Assembly: GCA_029946125.1 (NCBI GenBank) | Contig: JAQSDX010000009.1 | Coordinates: 1-64,000, forward strand | Length of the DNA: 64,000 nucleotides | Source of the DNA: Candidatus Methylobacter titanis | GTDB lineage: Bacteria > Pseudomonadota > Gammaproteobacteria > Methylococcales > Methylomonadaceae | Reading direction: 5' to 3' | In this document: one piece after another, positions 36,808 through 43,659 of the stretch | Layout of the letters: the number at the start of each line of letters is the position of its first letter | How positions within the stretch are numbered: position 1 is the first letter of the stretch | Position numbers and translations under genes: made by a program | The notes under the pieces: model-generated | What the model was told of the DNA's origin: nothing | Database searches by the model: none | What the model saw: the letters and a program-made list of their open reading frames with translations, nothing else

Positions 36808-37536
36808 TTAAACGGCAATACCTACCTGTAATGCATCAAACCAGTCTAAAAAGCGTTTGACATCATCACCTTTAAACATCCGCCCATGCTGTGGAGCCAA
36901 AATATCTATATCCAGATTTCTTACCCTTTCAATCCAGACTCTCTTGGCCTGATTTGACGGCATCATTCGTTGATGCCAATGACGCATTTTTTCAACATGT
37001 GCGGTGAAATTATCAACAAACACGGGGGCATCGGGCGCTTCAAAAGCGGCTCCGATATCCCCTGTCATCAAAATTTTAGCCTGCGGGTCATAGACATGAA
37101 AATTACCGGGCGAATGCAAATAATGGGCAGGAATGATCTGCAATTCCACAGAACCCAGTTTAATGGTTCCACCATTATCTGGAATAGGTACATATTCTAT
37201 TGATTCACAGCTGTAATGCCGCAAGAAACCCTCCCAAATAGCCGGCGCATGAAGTTTGGCATTGGTTAACGCCTGGTCCCACAAACCCAGCGATGAGATC
37301 ACATCAGGATCCTGATGTGAAGCGAACAGATCCGTTATTTGATCCACCGGGGCATGATGCAATACCGCTGCCATCATCGGCGCAAACAGCTCGGCACCAC
37401 CTGGATCCAAAAGTAGGCATCGATCAGCCGTGCGCACCACATATTGGTTGGTATCGATTATATTAGCGGGTTTACTTTCATCCCTTCCAAACATAATCCA
37501 TTGGTGTGATCCTTCATAAATCTTGGTCATTTTCAT
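36808..37536 (-). CDS. ODP-type diiron metallo-beta-lactamase-fold protein
   Basis: A 242-residue protein with the ODP (oxygen-binding diiron protein) version of the metallo-beta-lactamase fold, related to the diiron half of flavodiiron proteins but without a flavodoxin domain. Metal-ligand candidates are H74-x-D76-x-D78 (SHQDPD), H141 (YLHSPGN), D160 (TGD) and H217 (PQHG). ODPs studied in Treponema act as oxygen/iron sensors for chemotaxis. Here it is the last gene of a chemotaxis locus, 33 bases after a small MCP-tip-like protein, which supports the same kind of role. A reductase or hydrolase role cannot be excluded. Confidence 0.82.
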   Translation of the reverse strand: MKMTKIYEGSHQWIMFGRDESKPANIIDTNQYVVRTADRCLLLDPGGAELFAPMMAAVLHHAPVDQITDLFASHQDPDVISSLGLWDQALTNAKLHAPAIWEGFLRHYSCESIEYVPIPDNGGTIKLGSVELQIIPAHYLHSPGNFHVYDPQAKILMTGDIGAAFEAPDAPVFVDNFTAHVEKMRHWHQRMMPSNQAKRVWIERVRNLDIDILAPQHGRMFKGDDVKRFLDWFDALQVGIAV

Positions 37537-37569
37537 AGAAAAACAATGCCCTCTGCTGTTAGCGGCTAT

Positions 37570-38178
37570 TTAGTTATTGCGATAAATGGATAATGCAATT
37601 CTGCATCGCTGCACATTATCGTGAATAGTATGCGCAGCTTTATCTACACTTTCAGCAACGGCCTGCAAGCTCTGTAAATATTCACCCGCCTGTGATGCTT
37701 CAATCCTTGAGTTTGCAGCGATAACTCGTGCAGCACGGGCATGATGCATCACCGCTTCAAGTTGTCCTAACAGTTGCGAGACATCCCGTTTAAACTGTCT
37801 CTGACAATCTTGCATCGAAAGTCTTGCATTATCTAATGGCTCCTGCATCGTATTAGCGTAAACAGCATCTCCAGCCATTTTTGCAGCCAACTCAAATTTA
37901 TTATAAGCAGTCGTTTTTTGGAATTCATTGACAGTTAATCGATATAACACCAGTGCATGTATATTGATATCGGTAACCAATTCAATTGTTTCTTTAGCCA
38001 GTTCATTAATAAAATCGGTAATCGGCTGAAATCCTTTCGCCTTATCTCCCGCCCTAAAGGCAATAGCCTTGGCATTGGCCGCTGCTAATGATATTTCCTT
38101 GGCCACCACCATGACTGCACTTAACTCCGAGGTAATGGAAGCTACCGCAACAAATTGTGATTTAGTCTGATTAGTCAT
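37570..38178 (-). CDS. Small soluble MCP-tip-like protein
   Basis: A 202-residue, all-helical-looking protein without membrane segments. Two stretches mimic the signalling tip of methyl-accepting chemotaxis proteins: residues 33-61 (AANAKAIAFRAGDKAKGF and following) and 154-181 (AANSRIEASQAGEYLQSL and following). Both correspond to the MCP pattern ALNAAIEAARAGE.GRGF. Neither is a canonical tip, so coupling to CheA/CheW is inferred. The gene lies between cheB and the ODP gene and could be the ODP partner. The 280 bases upstream hold an inverted-repeat element. Confidence 0.65.
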   Translation of the reverse strand: MTNQTKSQFVAVASITSELSAVMVVAKEISLAAANAKAIAFRAGDKAKGFQPITDFINELAKETIELVTDINIHALVLYRLTVNEFQKTTAYNKFELAAKMAGDAVYANTMQEPLDNARLSMQDCQRQFKRDVSQLLGQLEAVMHHARAARVIAANSRIEASQAGEYLQSLQAVAESVDKAAHTIHDNVQRCRIALSIYRNN

Positions 38179-38370
38179 ATTTAATTAAACAGTGTAAAAA
38201 GTAATATTTTTTTAAATTCTGTACATGGCGAAATACGCTCTTAGCCTGTTAGGATAAGTTTTGATGTGTAAACGTTGCCCGCTACAGTAAAAAGAGTGAG
38301 TAAGATAATATCAAAGAATCTTATCAGCTTATTTTCTAGTTAACTTTGCTAATACTGCCAGACTTAACTA

Positions 38371-38464
38371 ACTGATTTTATCCAGGAAGACAAAAACCCA
38401 TAACTTACAAAGCAAAAAATAACCGTAAGTTATTGATAATTCGCAGTCGGTGCGTAACATCAGT
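38371..38464. repeat. 94-bp inverted-repeat element, copy A
   Basis: Ends ACTGATTTTA and TAACATCAGT; inside is a stem with arms ATAACTTAC/GTAAGTTAT (38400-38434) around AAAGCAAAAAATAACC. It aligns along its whole length with 61488-61582 (for example AAAAACC.ATAACTTACA.AGCAAAAAATAAC). It carries no gene, consistent with a miniature inverted-repeat element. Its right end supplies the TGA stop codon of cheB (38460-38462). Confidence 0.85.
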
Positions 38465-39554
38465 TAATTAAGCTTAAAACTTTACTCGAAACATTTTCTA
38501 ACGGTACGACATAATCAGTACAACCTAACTTAAATGCAGCACCCGGCATACCCCAAACCACACTGGTTTGTTCATCCTGAATAACTGTTTTAGCGCCCGC
38601 ATCATGCATTTCTTTCATGCCCATGGCTCCGTCAGCGCCCATGCCTGTTAATAACACCGCAACGGCATTAGCCCCAGCACATTGCGCAGCTGAACGAAAC
38701 AGAACATCAACGGAAGGTTTATGTCGATTAACAGGCAATCCATCGCTCAACTGAATAATATATTTACCTCCGTCTCTAATCACCAGCATGTGCATGTCTC
38801 CGGGTGAAAGATAAATATTACCCGGCTCAATCGTCTGACCATGCTTGGGAATACAAGCTGACATTTCCGTTACCAGGTCAACATGCCGGACAAATGATGC
38901 ACTAAATGCAGCGGGTAAATGTTGGGTTATTAAAATAGGCGGGGTATTTGCCGGAAAGCCTTTAACAACGGCTTTAATGGCCTCCGTTCCTCCCGTTGAG
39001 GCGCCCAAGACAATTATCTTACTGGTGGAACTAATAGGCGTTTTTATCGGCGCGGCTTTAAGAATCACATCAACTGAGTGTTTTTCTGAAACATCAGCAA
39101 CGGTTGCAACAGGACTTTTAGGCTTGATTGCTCTATTGTAAATATTGCCGACTTTAGCCTGGGCAGCGCCGATAACTTTGGAAATAATTTCCTCGGCATA
39201 CTCATTCAGCGTATTAACAACATCAACCTTGGGTTTAGCAATAAAATCGACCGCACCTAGCGCCAGAGCATTTAAAGTGGCCTCCGCACCATGTTCAGTC
39301 AGCGTAGAGATCATGACAACCGGTGTAGGCCTTAAGCGCATCAAGTTGCTCAAGAAGGTTATCCCGTCCATATGCGGCATTTCAATATCCAGCGTCAATA
39401 CATCAGGATTTAATGCCTTAATCATCTCTCGGGCAATAAGAGGATCCGCTGCTGCACCGACAACTTCAATATCGGGTGACGAACTTAAAACTTCAGTCAA
39501 TATTTTCCTAATTAATGCTGAATCATCAATAACCAATACGCGTATCTTACCCAT
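38460..39554 (-). CDS. cheB: Chemotaxis protein-glutamate methylesterase
   Basis: A 364-residue response regulator: receiver domain (1-120, phosphorylated Asp in TLDIEMPHMDG) and CheB methylesterase domain (about 175-362) with the catalytic Ser in GASTGGTEA, His in QHLPAAF and Asp in TGMGADGAMG. It removes methyl groups from receptors and deamidates glutamines. The receiver half is duplicated just upstream at 39717-40136. The stop codon falls inside the terminus of a repeat element, but the length is normal. Confidence 0.95.
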   Translation of the reverse strand: MGKIRVLVIDDSALIRKILTEVLSSSPDIEVVGAAADPLIAREMIKALNPDVLTLDIEMPHMDGITFLSNLMRLRPTPVVMISTLTEHGAEATLNALALGAVDFIAKPKVDVVNTLNEYAEEIISKVIGAAQAKVGNIYNRAIKPKSPVATVADVSEKHSVDVILKAAPIKTPISSTSKIIVLGASTGGTEAIKAVVKGFPANTPPILITQHLPAAFSASFVRHVDLVTEMSACIPKHGQTIEPGNIYLSPGDMHMLVIRDGGKYIIQLSDGLPVNRHKPSVDVLFRSAAQCAGANAVAVLLTGMGADGAMGMKEMHDAGAKTVIQDEQTSVVWGMPGAAFKLGCTDYVVPLENVSSKVLSLIN

Positions 39555-39560
39555 AAGTCC

Positions 39561-39612
39561 ACTCTAAAAGAAGTCCACCATCACCGTTAATAGGTGCATG
39601 TTTAATGTCGAT
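39561..39612 (-). pseudogene. Remnant of a duplicated cheD 3' end
   Basis: Read on the minus strand, this intergenic segment gives DIKHAPINGDGGLLL, aligned with the CheD C-terminus EIKNAPVEGEVELF encoded at 40147-40188. At the base level GGTGCATnTTTAATnTCG is shared. It sits directly before the full cheB, just as cheD sits before the truncated receiver gene, and so marks the left part of a tandem duplication. The rest of the 39555-39716 gap is not assignable. Confidence 0.65.
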
Positions 39613-39716
39613 TGTTACCACTTTATTTTAAGCGATTACATCATTACTGGAGTTCGCGACATGCACACGTTTTTCCCTGCGCGCTACCGCTCCAGAATTT
39701 CTGATTGCAGACTTCA

Positions 39717-40136
39717 TTATTCAAGCCTTCTAATATTAGCTTTTGACGCGACTATTACCTTAGTAATAATATCATCGGCATAGTCATTTAATGCGTTTTC
39801 TACATCCATTGTTGGTTTAGCTATAAAATCTACTGCACCCAACTCCAAAGCAGTTAACGTAACTTCAGCATTACTTTCTGTGAGCGCTGAAATCATCACA
39901 ACGGGCATTGGCCTCAAACGCATCAAATTACGTAAAAAGGTTATTCCGTCCATACGCGGCATTTCAATATCCAAAGTCAATACATCAGGATTTAATGCCT
40001 TAATCATCTCCCGGGCAATAAGAGGATCTTCGGCAGCGCCAACTACTTCAATATCTGGAGACGAATTTAAAATCTCAGTCAGTACCTTTCTGATTAGCAA
40101 TGAATCATCAATAATCAATACACGAATTTTACTCAT
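39717..40136 (-). CDS. Stand-alone receiver protein from a truncated cheB duplicate
   Basis: A 139-residue CheB receiver domain with its linker start, closely similar to residues 1-135 of the adjacent CheB (shared runs such as [15 protein letters not shown] and [12 protein letters not shown]). The phospho-acceptor Asp ([11 protein letters not shown]), the DDS acid pair and the conserved Lys (AKP) are kept. The methylesterase domain is absent; the frame stops after NIRRLE. It could act as a phosphate sink for CheA or be a non-functional relic. It lies nine bases after cheD. Confidence 0.85.
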   Translation of the reverse strand: MSKIRVLIIDDSLLIRKVLTEILNSSPDIEVVGAAEDPLIAREMIKALNPDVLTLDIEMPRMDGITFLRNLMRLRPMPVVMISALTESNAEVTLTALELGAVDFIAKPTMDVENALNDYADDIITKVIVASKANIRRLE

Positions 40137-40145
40137 TGTATACTC

Positions 40146-40784
40146 TTAAAAAAGCTCGACTTCACCTTCAACAGGTGCATTTTTAATCTCGTTAAAGTAC
40201 TGCCGCTCTCTTCTTATAACAGTATCATTATGTAAATCTTTGATTTTTTTCATTCCGACTTTACCTGTTTTAGGAAAGTAAATTATTTTCCTGGGATAAA
40301 TATCACCCAAATCCTGAGATAAAAGAGCCAGTCCTTCTGTATCGATATACTCCAAGATAAAGTCAATATTTTTAAGACCGACATCAGTCAAGGTTGGAAT
40401 GATTTTACCTCCGCCAAATACCTTAACTTCCAGGTTTTTTCTTTTACCACCATTACTGAGAATAGTATTAATTAAATGTTCCATGGCAAAATTTCCATAG
40501 CGGGTTGCATTGCCAACCACCGCCTCATTACCTTGTTTTAGCTTATCGGCTGTAGTTTCCGGCAACATAAAATGATTCATCCCGCCCAAACCTGTCACTT
40601 TGTCCCGAATACAGGCCGATATACAAGAACCTAATACCGTTGTAATCAATTCATCTTCCTGAGTGACATAATACTCACCCGGCAAAATCTTTGCCGCAAT
40701 CACACCGTGGTCTTTATCCATATATCGGTTAATGTGATCAAAGCCGTCTATGGAAGGTAGACCAACATCTTTACTAATATTCAT
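40146..40784 (-). CDS. cheD: Chemoreceptor glutamine deamidase
   Basis: A 212-residue CheD. The catalytic Cys and His are visible in VLGSCISACIRD (about residue 50) and GGMNHFMLPE (about 69). It deamidates receptor glutamines and can interact with CheC/CheX-type phosphatases elsewhere. It starts six bases after cheR. The tail EGEVELF is duplicated as a relic at 39561-39612. Confidence 0.93.
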   Translation of the reverse strand: MNISKDVGLPSIDGFDHINRYMDKDHGVIAAKILPGEYYVTQEDELITTVLGSCISACIRDKVTGLGGMNHFMLPETTADKLKQGNEAVVGNATRYGNFAMEHLINTILSNGGKRKNLEVKVFGGGKIIPTLTDVGLKNIDFILEYIDTEGLALLSQDLGDIYPRKIIYFPKTGKVGMKKIKDLHNDTVIRRERQYFNEIKNAPVEGEVELF

Positions 40785-40790
40785 GAATGT

Positions 40791-41630
40791 TCACGTCTTT
40801 TTCCGGTAACTGGTACACGCAACCAACTCAAATTCATTTGAAAGTTGGTTTAATGACTCTGAATGTCCAATAAATAACCATGACCGACTAGACAACATTT
40901 GAGCATATCTTTTCGCGAGTGAGATCTTGGTTTCACGATCAAAGTATATAAGAACATTACGACAAAAAATAAAGTCAAAATGACACTTCATCGGCCAATC
41001 CTGCATTAAATTTAATTTTTTAAACTGAATAATTTGTTGTAATTGATGTCTTACTTTAACTTGGCCTGACTGCGATGATTTACCCCGCATAAACCAACGC
41101 TTAAGCATCTCTTCTGACAAATCACTGACACGATCTTCGGTATAAACGCCATCCGAGGCTGTTTGTAAAACATGGGTATCCAAATCAGTTGCTAAAATTT
41201 TAATATCCCAGTCACCGGGTACATTTTCCAACAAGGTAATCGCTAAAGAGTAAGACTCTTCGCCCGTAGAACAACCGGCGGACCACACCCTGATTTGTCG
41301 TGAGGCTTTATTTCTGATCAAAATTTCTGGAATAACAACATCACGGACATAATCGAAATGATGTATTTCTCTAAAAAAGGCGGTTAAATTGGTTGTTATG
41401 GCGTTGATAAATTCAGTAAACTCGTGATCCGGATAATCTTTAAGGTACTGGCAATAGGCTTCAAAGTCCGCTAACCCAAGCTTTCTTACCCGCTTGGATA
41501 ATCTGGAATAAAACATATCAAATCTTTCATCAGGAACCTGGATACCTGAATGCTCATTAGACAACTTTCTTAAAAAATTAAAATCATCAGCTGTGAATTT
41601 AAATTCGCGATCCTTCTCAACAATAGCCAT
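40791..41630 (-). CDS. cheR: Chemotaxis protein methyltransferase
   Basis: A 279-residue SAM-dependent methyltransferase with an N-terminal CheR helical domain and a SAM-binding core (VWSAGCSTGEESYSLA, about 118-133), plus the HFDFIFCRNVLIYFD segment. It methylates receptor glutamates, opposing CheB. It lies in the middle of the chemotaxis operon, between the STAS gene and cheD. Confidence 0.95.
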   Translation of the reverse strand: MAIVEKDREFKFTADDFNFLRKLSNEHSGIQVPDERFDMFYSRLSKRVRKLGLADFEAYCQYLKDYPDHEFTEFINAITTNLTAFFREIHHFDYVRDVVIPEILIRNKASRQIRVWSAGCSTGEESYSLAITLLENVPGDWDIKILATDLDTHVLQTASDGVYTEDRVSDLSEEMLKRWFMRGKSSQSGQVKVRHQLQQIIQFKKLNLMQDWPMKCHFDFIFCRNVLIYFDRETKISLAKRYAQMLSSRSWLFIGHSESLNQLSNEFELVACTSYRKKT

Positions 41631-41658
41631 TTCTAATCCCTTCCCCGCCCATCAAAAG

Positions 41659-42318
41659 TCACAGGTCATGAACATCAAGCACATCCAGCAAACCCAACAA
41701 CTGCGCAGATTCAACAAATCGAGGGGATGGATAAATAATAGTGACTTTCTTTTGCAACTTATCTGCATTTTTTTTCAATGAAACCAGTAGCTGCAAAGTA
41801 GCCGTATCGATTGACGATACGTCAGATGCATTTATTTCGATTTCATCATGTACAGCCAAGATATTCTTCAGTTGTTCGTGCAACTTGGCGACATTTTGAA
41901 TAGTCAAGGTAGCGTCTAAATCAATTTGTGAATCCGGCTCTTCTGGCGAAAAATTCTCGGCAACTGCTTCTGCGTCGCCTAAAGCGCCTACTGTTGGTGC
42001 TCTACCTCCTGCATCCATGCAGTCGTCGGCAACTGCTTCAGCCATGATCGCACTATCGCTTGCGCTCTCAGTTTCATCTATCATTACTTTATCTTGTTCA
42101 GTCGCTAAAGCCATACCTTCTTCGGCATCTTCTATCAAATCATCTGAATAATCATCGGTCATGCTCATTTCATTATCAATGAATGGCTGCTCTTCCAATG
42201 AAGTGTCGTCACCGCCACAATATTCATTAGCAATTATTTCTTCATTTTTATCAGTGCTGGCCTCCATCCACGCTAAAGGATCGTAGCCGATTAAATCATT
42301 TTCTTCAGTTGTTGCCAT
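41659..42318 (-). CDS. STAS-domain protein with acidic N-terminus and in-frame repeat insert
   Basis: A 219-residue protein. Residues 1-130 are acidic and low-complexity; residues about 130-219 form an STAS domain (anti-anti-sigma type) with NASDVSSIDTATLQLL, where Thr stands in place of the usual phosphorylatable Ser/Thr region. Residues about 93-121 ([20 protein letters not shown] and on to GDAEAVAE) come from a copy of the interspersed repeat also found in cysN. It overlaps the parA gene by 14 bases. Its role beside CheA/ParA is unknown; a scaffold or switch is possible. Confidence 0.85.
   Translation of the reverse strand: MATTEENDLIGYDPLAWMEASTDKNEEIIANEYCGGDDTSLEEQPFIDNEMSMTDDYSDDLIEDAEEGMALATEQDKVMIDETESASDSAIMAEAVADDCMDAGGRAPTVGALGDAEAVAENFSPEEPDSQIDLDATLTIQNVAKLHEQLKNILAVHDEIEINASDVSSIDTATLQLLVSLKKNADKLQKKVTIIYPSPRFVESAQLLGLLDVLDVHDL
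41956..42039 (-). repeat. Copy 4 of the CMDAGGRA-type repeat, in frame in the STAS gene
   Basis: An 84-base copy, the longest seen, reading on the minus strand GACTGCATGGATGCAGGAGG, then ACCAACAGTAGGCGCTTTAG, then ACGCAGAAGCAGTTGCCGAG. It is flanked by GAAGCAGTTGCCGA on both sides, so the unit either ends in that sequence or duplicated it on insertion. Confidence 0.88.
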
Positions 42319-43072
42319 ACATCACCTTGTCTTCAAGAAAATCATGAGCAAGACTACGAAAATCCCTTGCTGAACGACTTTTTGGACTATATTCTAAAAT
42401 GGTTTTACCAAAGCTGGGACATTCTGCAAGTAATGCCGTTTCTCTGATCACTGTCGCTAATATTTGTTCGGGAAAATGCGTAAGCAAAACATTTAACACC
42501 TGTCTCGATATTCGTCTATCTGGCGAATATCGAGACATCACTAATAATGTTTTGTATTTCCTTTTCAACGCTTTTTCAAATCTCTTAATCGTACCCATTA
42601 AATGAGATAATCCTTGTAGCGCCAGGAAATCACTGGACATAGGAATCAAAATTTCGTCAGCTGCAATTAATGCATTCGCAACCAGTAATCCTGAAGACGG
42701 TGGACAATCAATAAACACAAAGTCCTGATCATTAAGACATCCATGCAAGGCGTCTTTTAATAAAACACCACGAGGCGAATGATTACCCGCTAGATACTCA
42801 ATATCCTTAAGTTTGGATCCTGACGCAATGAGTTGTAAATTTTCCCTGACGAAAATAATCTGTTGCTGAATCCCTTTCTGTTTAAGCATAGCTTCATCAA
42901 TACCGCCAATCCCTTGCGCAGTAATGCCTAAAGAAACGGCTAAATGGCCTTGTGGATCAAGATCAATAACGGTGACTTTTAACCCCGATTCTGCAATGGC
43001 ATGACATAAATTTACAGTAGTTGTCGTTTTTCCAACTCCACCTTTCTGATTAATTATTGCAACAATTCTCAC
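42305..43072 (-). CDS. ParA-family ATPase of the chemotaxis operon
   Basis: A 255-residue deviant-Walker ATPase: INQKGGVGKTTTTVNL at residues about 7-22, DLDPQGH near 39, and IDCPPSSG near 117. No parB or chromosome-partitioning site is nearby. ParA-like proteins within che operons (ParC type) position chemotaxis arrays in other bacteria, which fits its location between cheW and the STAS gene. It starts three bases after cheW stops. Confidence 0.88.
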   Translation of the reverse strand: MRIVAIINQKGGVGKTTTTVNLCHAIAESGLKVTVIDLDPQGHLAVSLGITAQGIGGIDEAMLKQKGIQQQIIFVRENLQLIASGSKLKDIEYLAGNHSPRGVLLKDALHGCLNDQDFVFIDCPPSSGLLVANALIAADEILIPMSSDFLALQGLSHLMGTIKRFEKALKRKYKTLLVMSRYSPDRRISRQVLNVLLTHFPEQILATVIRETALLAECPSFGKTILEYSPKSRSARDFRSLAHDFLEDKVMYGNN

Positions 43073-43075
43073 CTG

Positions 43076-43567
43076 TCACACCAAACTTTCAATTCCCTCA
43101 ACCTCATCGGGATTGAGCAATTTATCAACGTCCAAGAGCATAATCATTTTTTTCTTATACACATGCATACCTCGCATGTATCGAGTATCGATTTTCGAAC
43201 CAAAATTTGGGGCTTTTTTGACATCTTCCAAATTAATATCCAGTACATCAGAAACCGCATCAGCGACTATGCCCATGACAAACTGGTTTGGACCGTTTTC
43301 GACACAAAGTACAATAACGACCGTTTTAGCGGAATATTCGCAACGTTCCAGAGAAAACCGTTCCCGTAAATCTATGATAGGCACAACGGAACCGCGTAAA
43401 TTCAATACGCCTTTAACAAAAGCCGGTGTATTCGGTATCACGCGAACCGCTTCCCAACCACGAATCTCTTGTACTTTCAAAATCTCAACGCCATACGCTT
43501 CATCTGCAAGTTGAAAGGTGAGAAATTGCTCTACCCGACTATTATTTGACTGCTCATCTGTTGTCAT
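43076..43567 (-). CDS. cheW: CheW coupling protein (first copy in map order)
   Basis: A 163-residue CheW with typical FQLADEAYGVEILKVQEIRG and NLRGSVVPIIDLRERF segments. It bridges receptors and CheA. It is similar in outline to the second CheW at 46099-46614 (shared GVNLRGSVVPI-type segment), separated from it by one receptor gene. Confidence 0.93.
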   Translation of the reverse strand: MTTDEQSNNSRVEQFLTFQLADEAYGVEILKVQEIRGWEAVRVIPNTPAFVKGVLNLRGSVVPIIDLRERFSLERCEYSAKTVVIVLCVENGPNQFVMGIVADAVSDVLDINLEDVKKAPNFGSKIDTRYMRGMHVYKKKMIMLLDVDKLLNPDEVEGIESLV

Positions 43568-43659
43568 TGTTATAGTTTCCTGTCGATTATAGGGTTAGAT
43601 GAGGTAAAAGGTTCAGGGCTCGCAATTTAAAAAACCTGCCTTGCGCCCTAGAGCCTTGA

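Noticed and set aside
42305-43072. Plasmid or chromosome partitioning locus
   Set aside because: ParA is embedded in the chemotaxis operon, with no parB or parS-like repeats.
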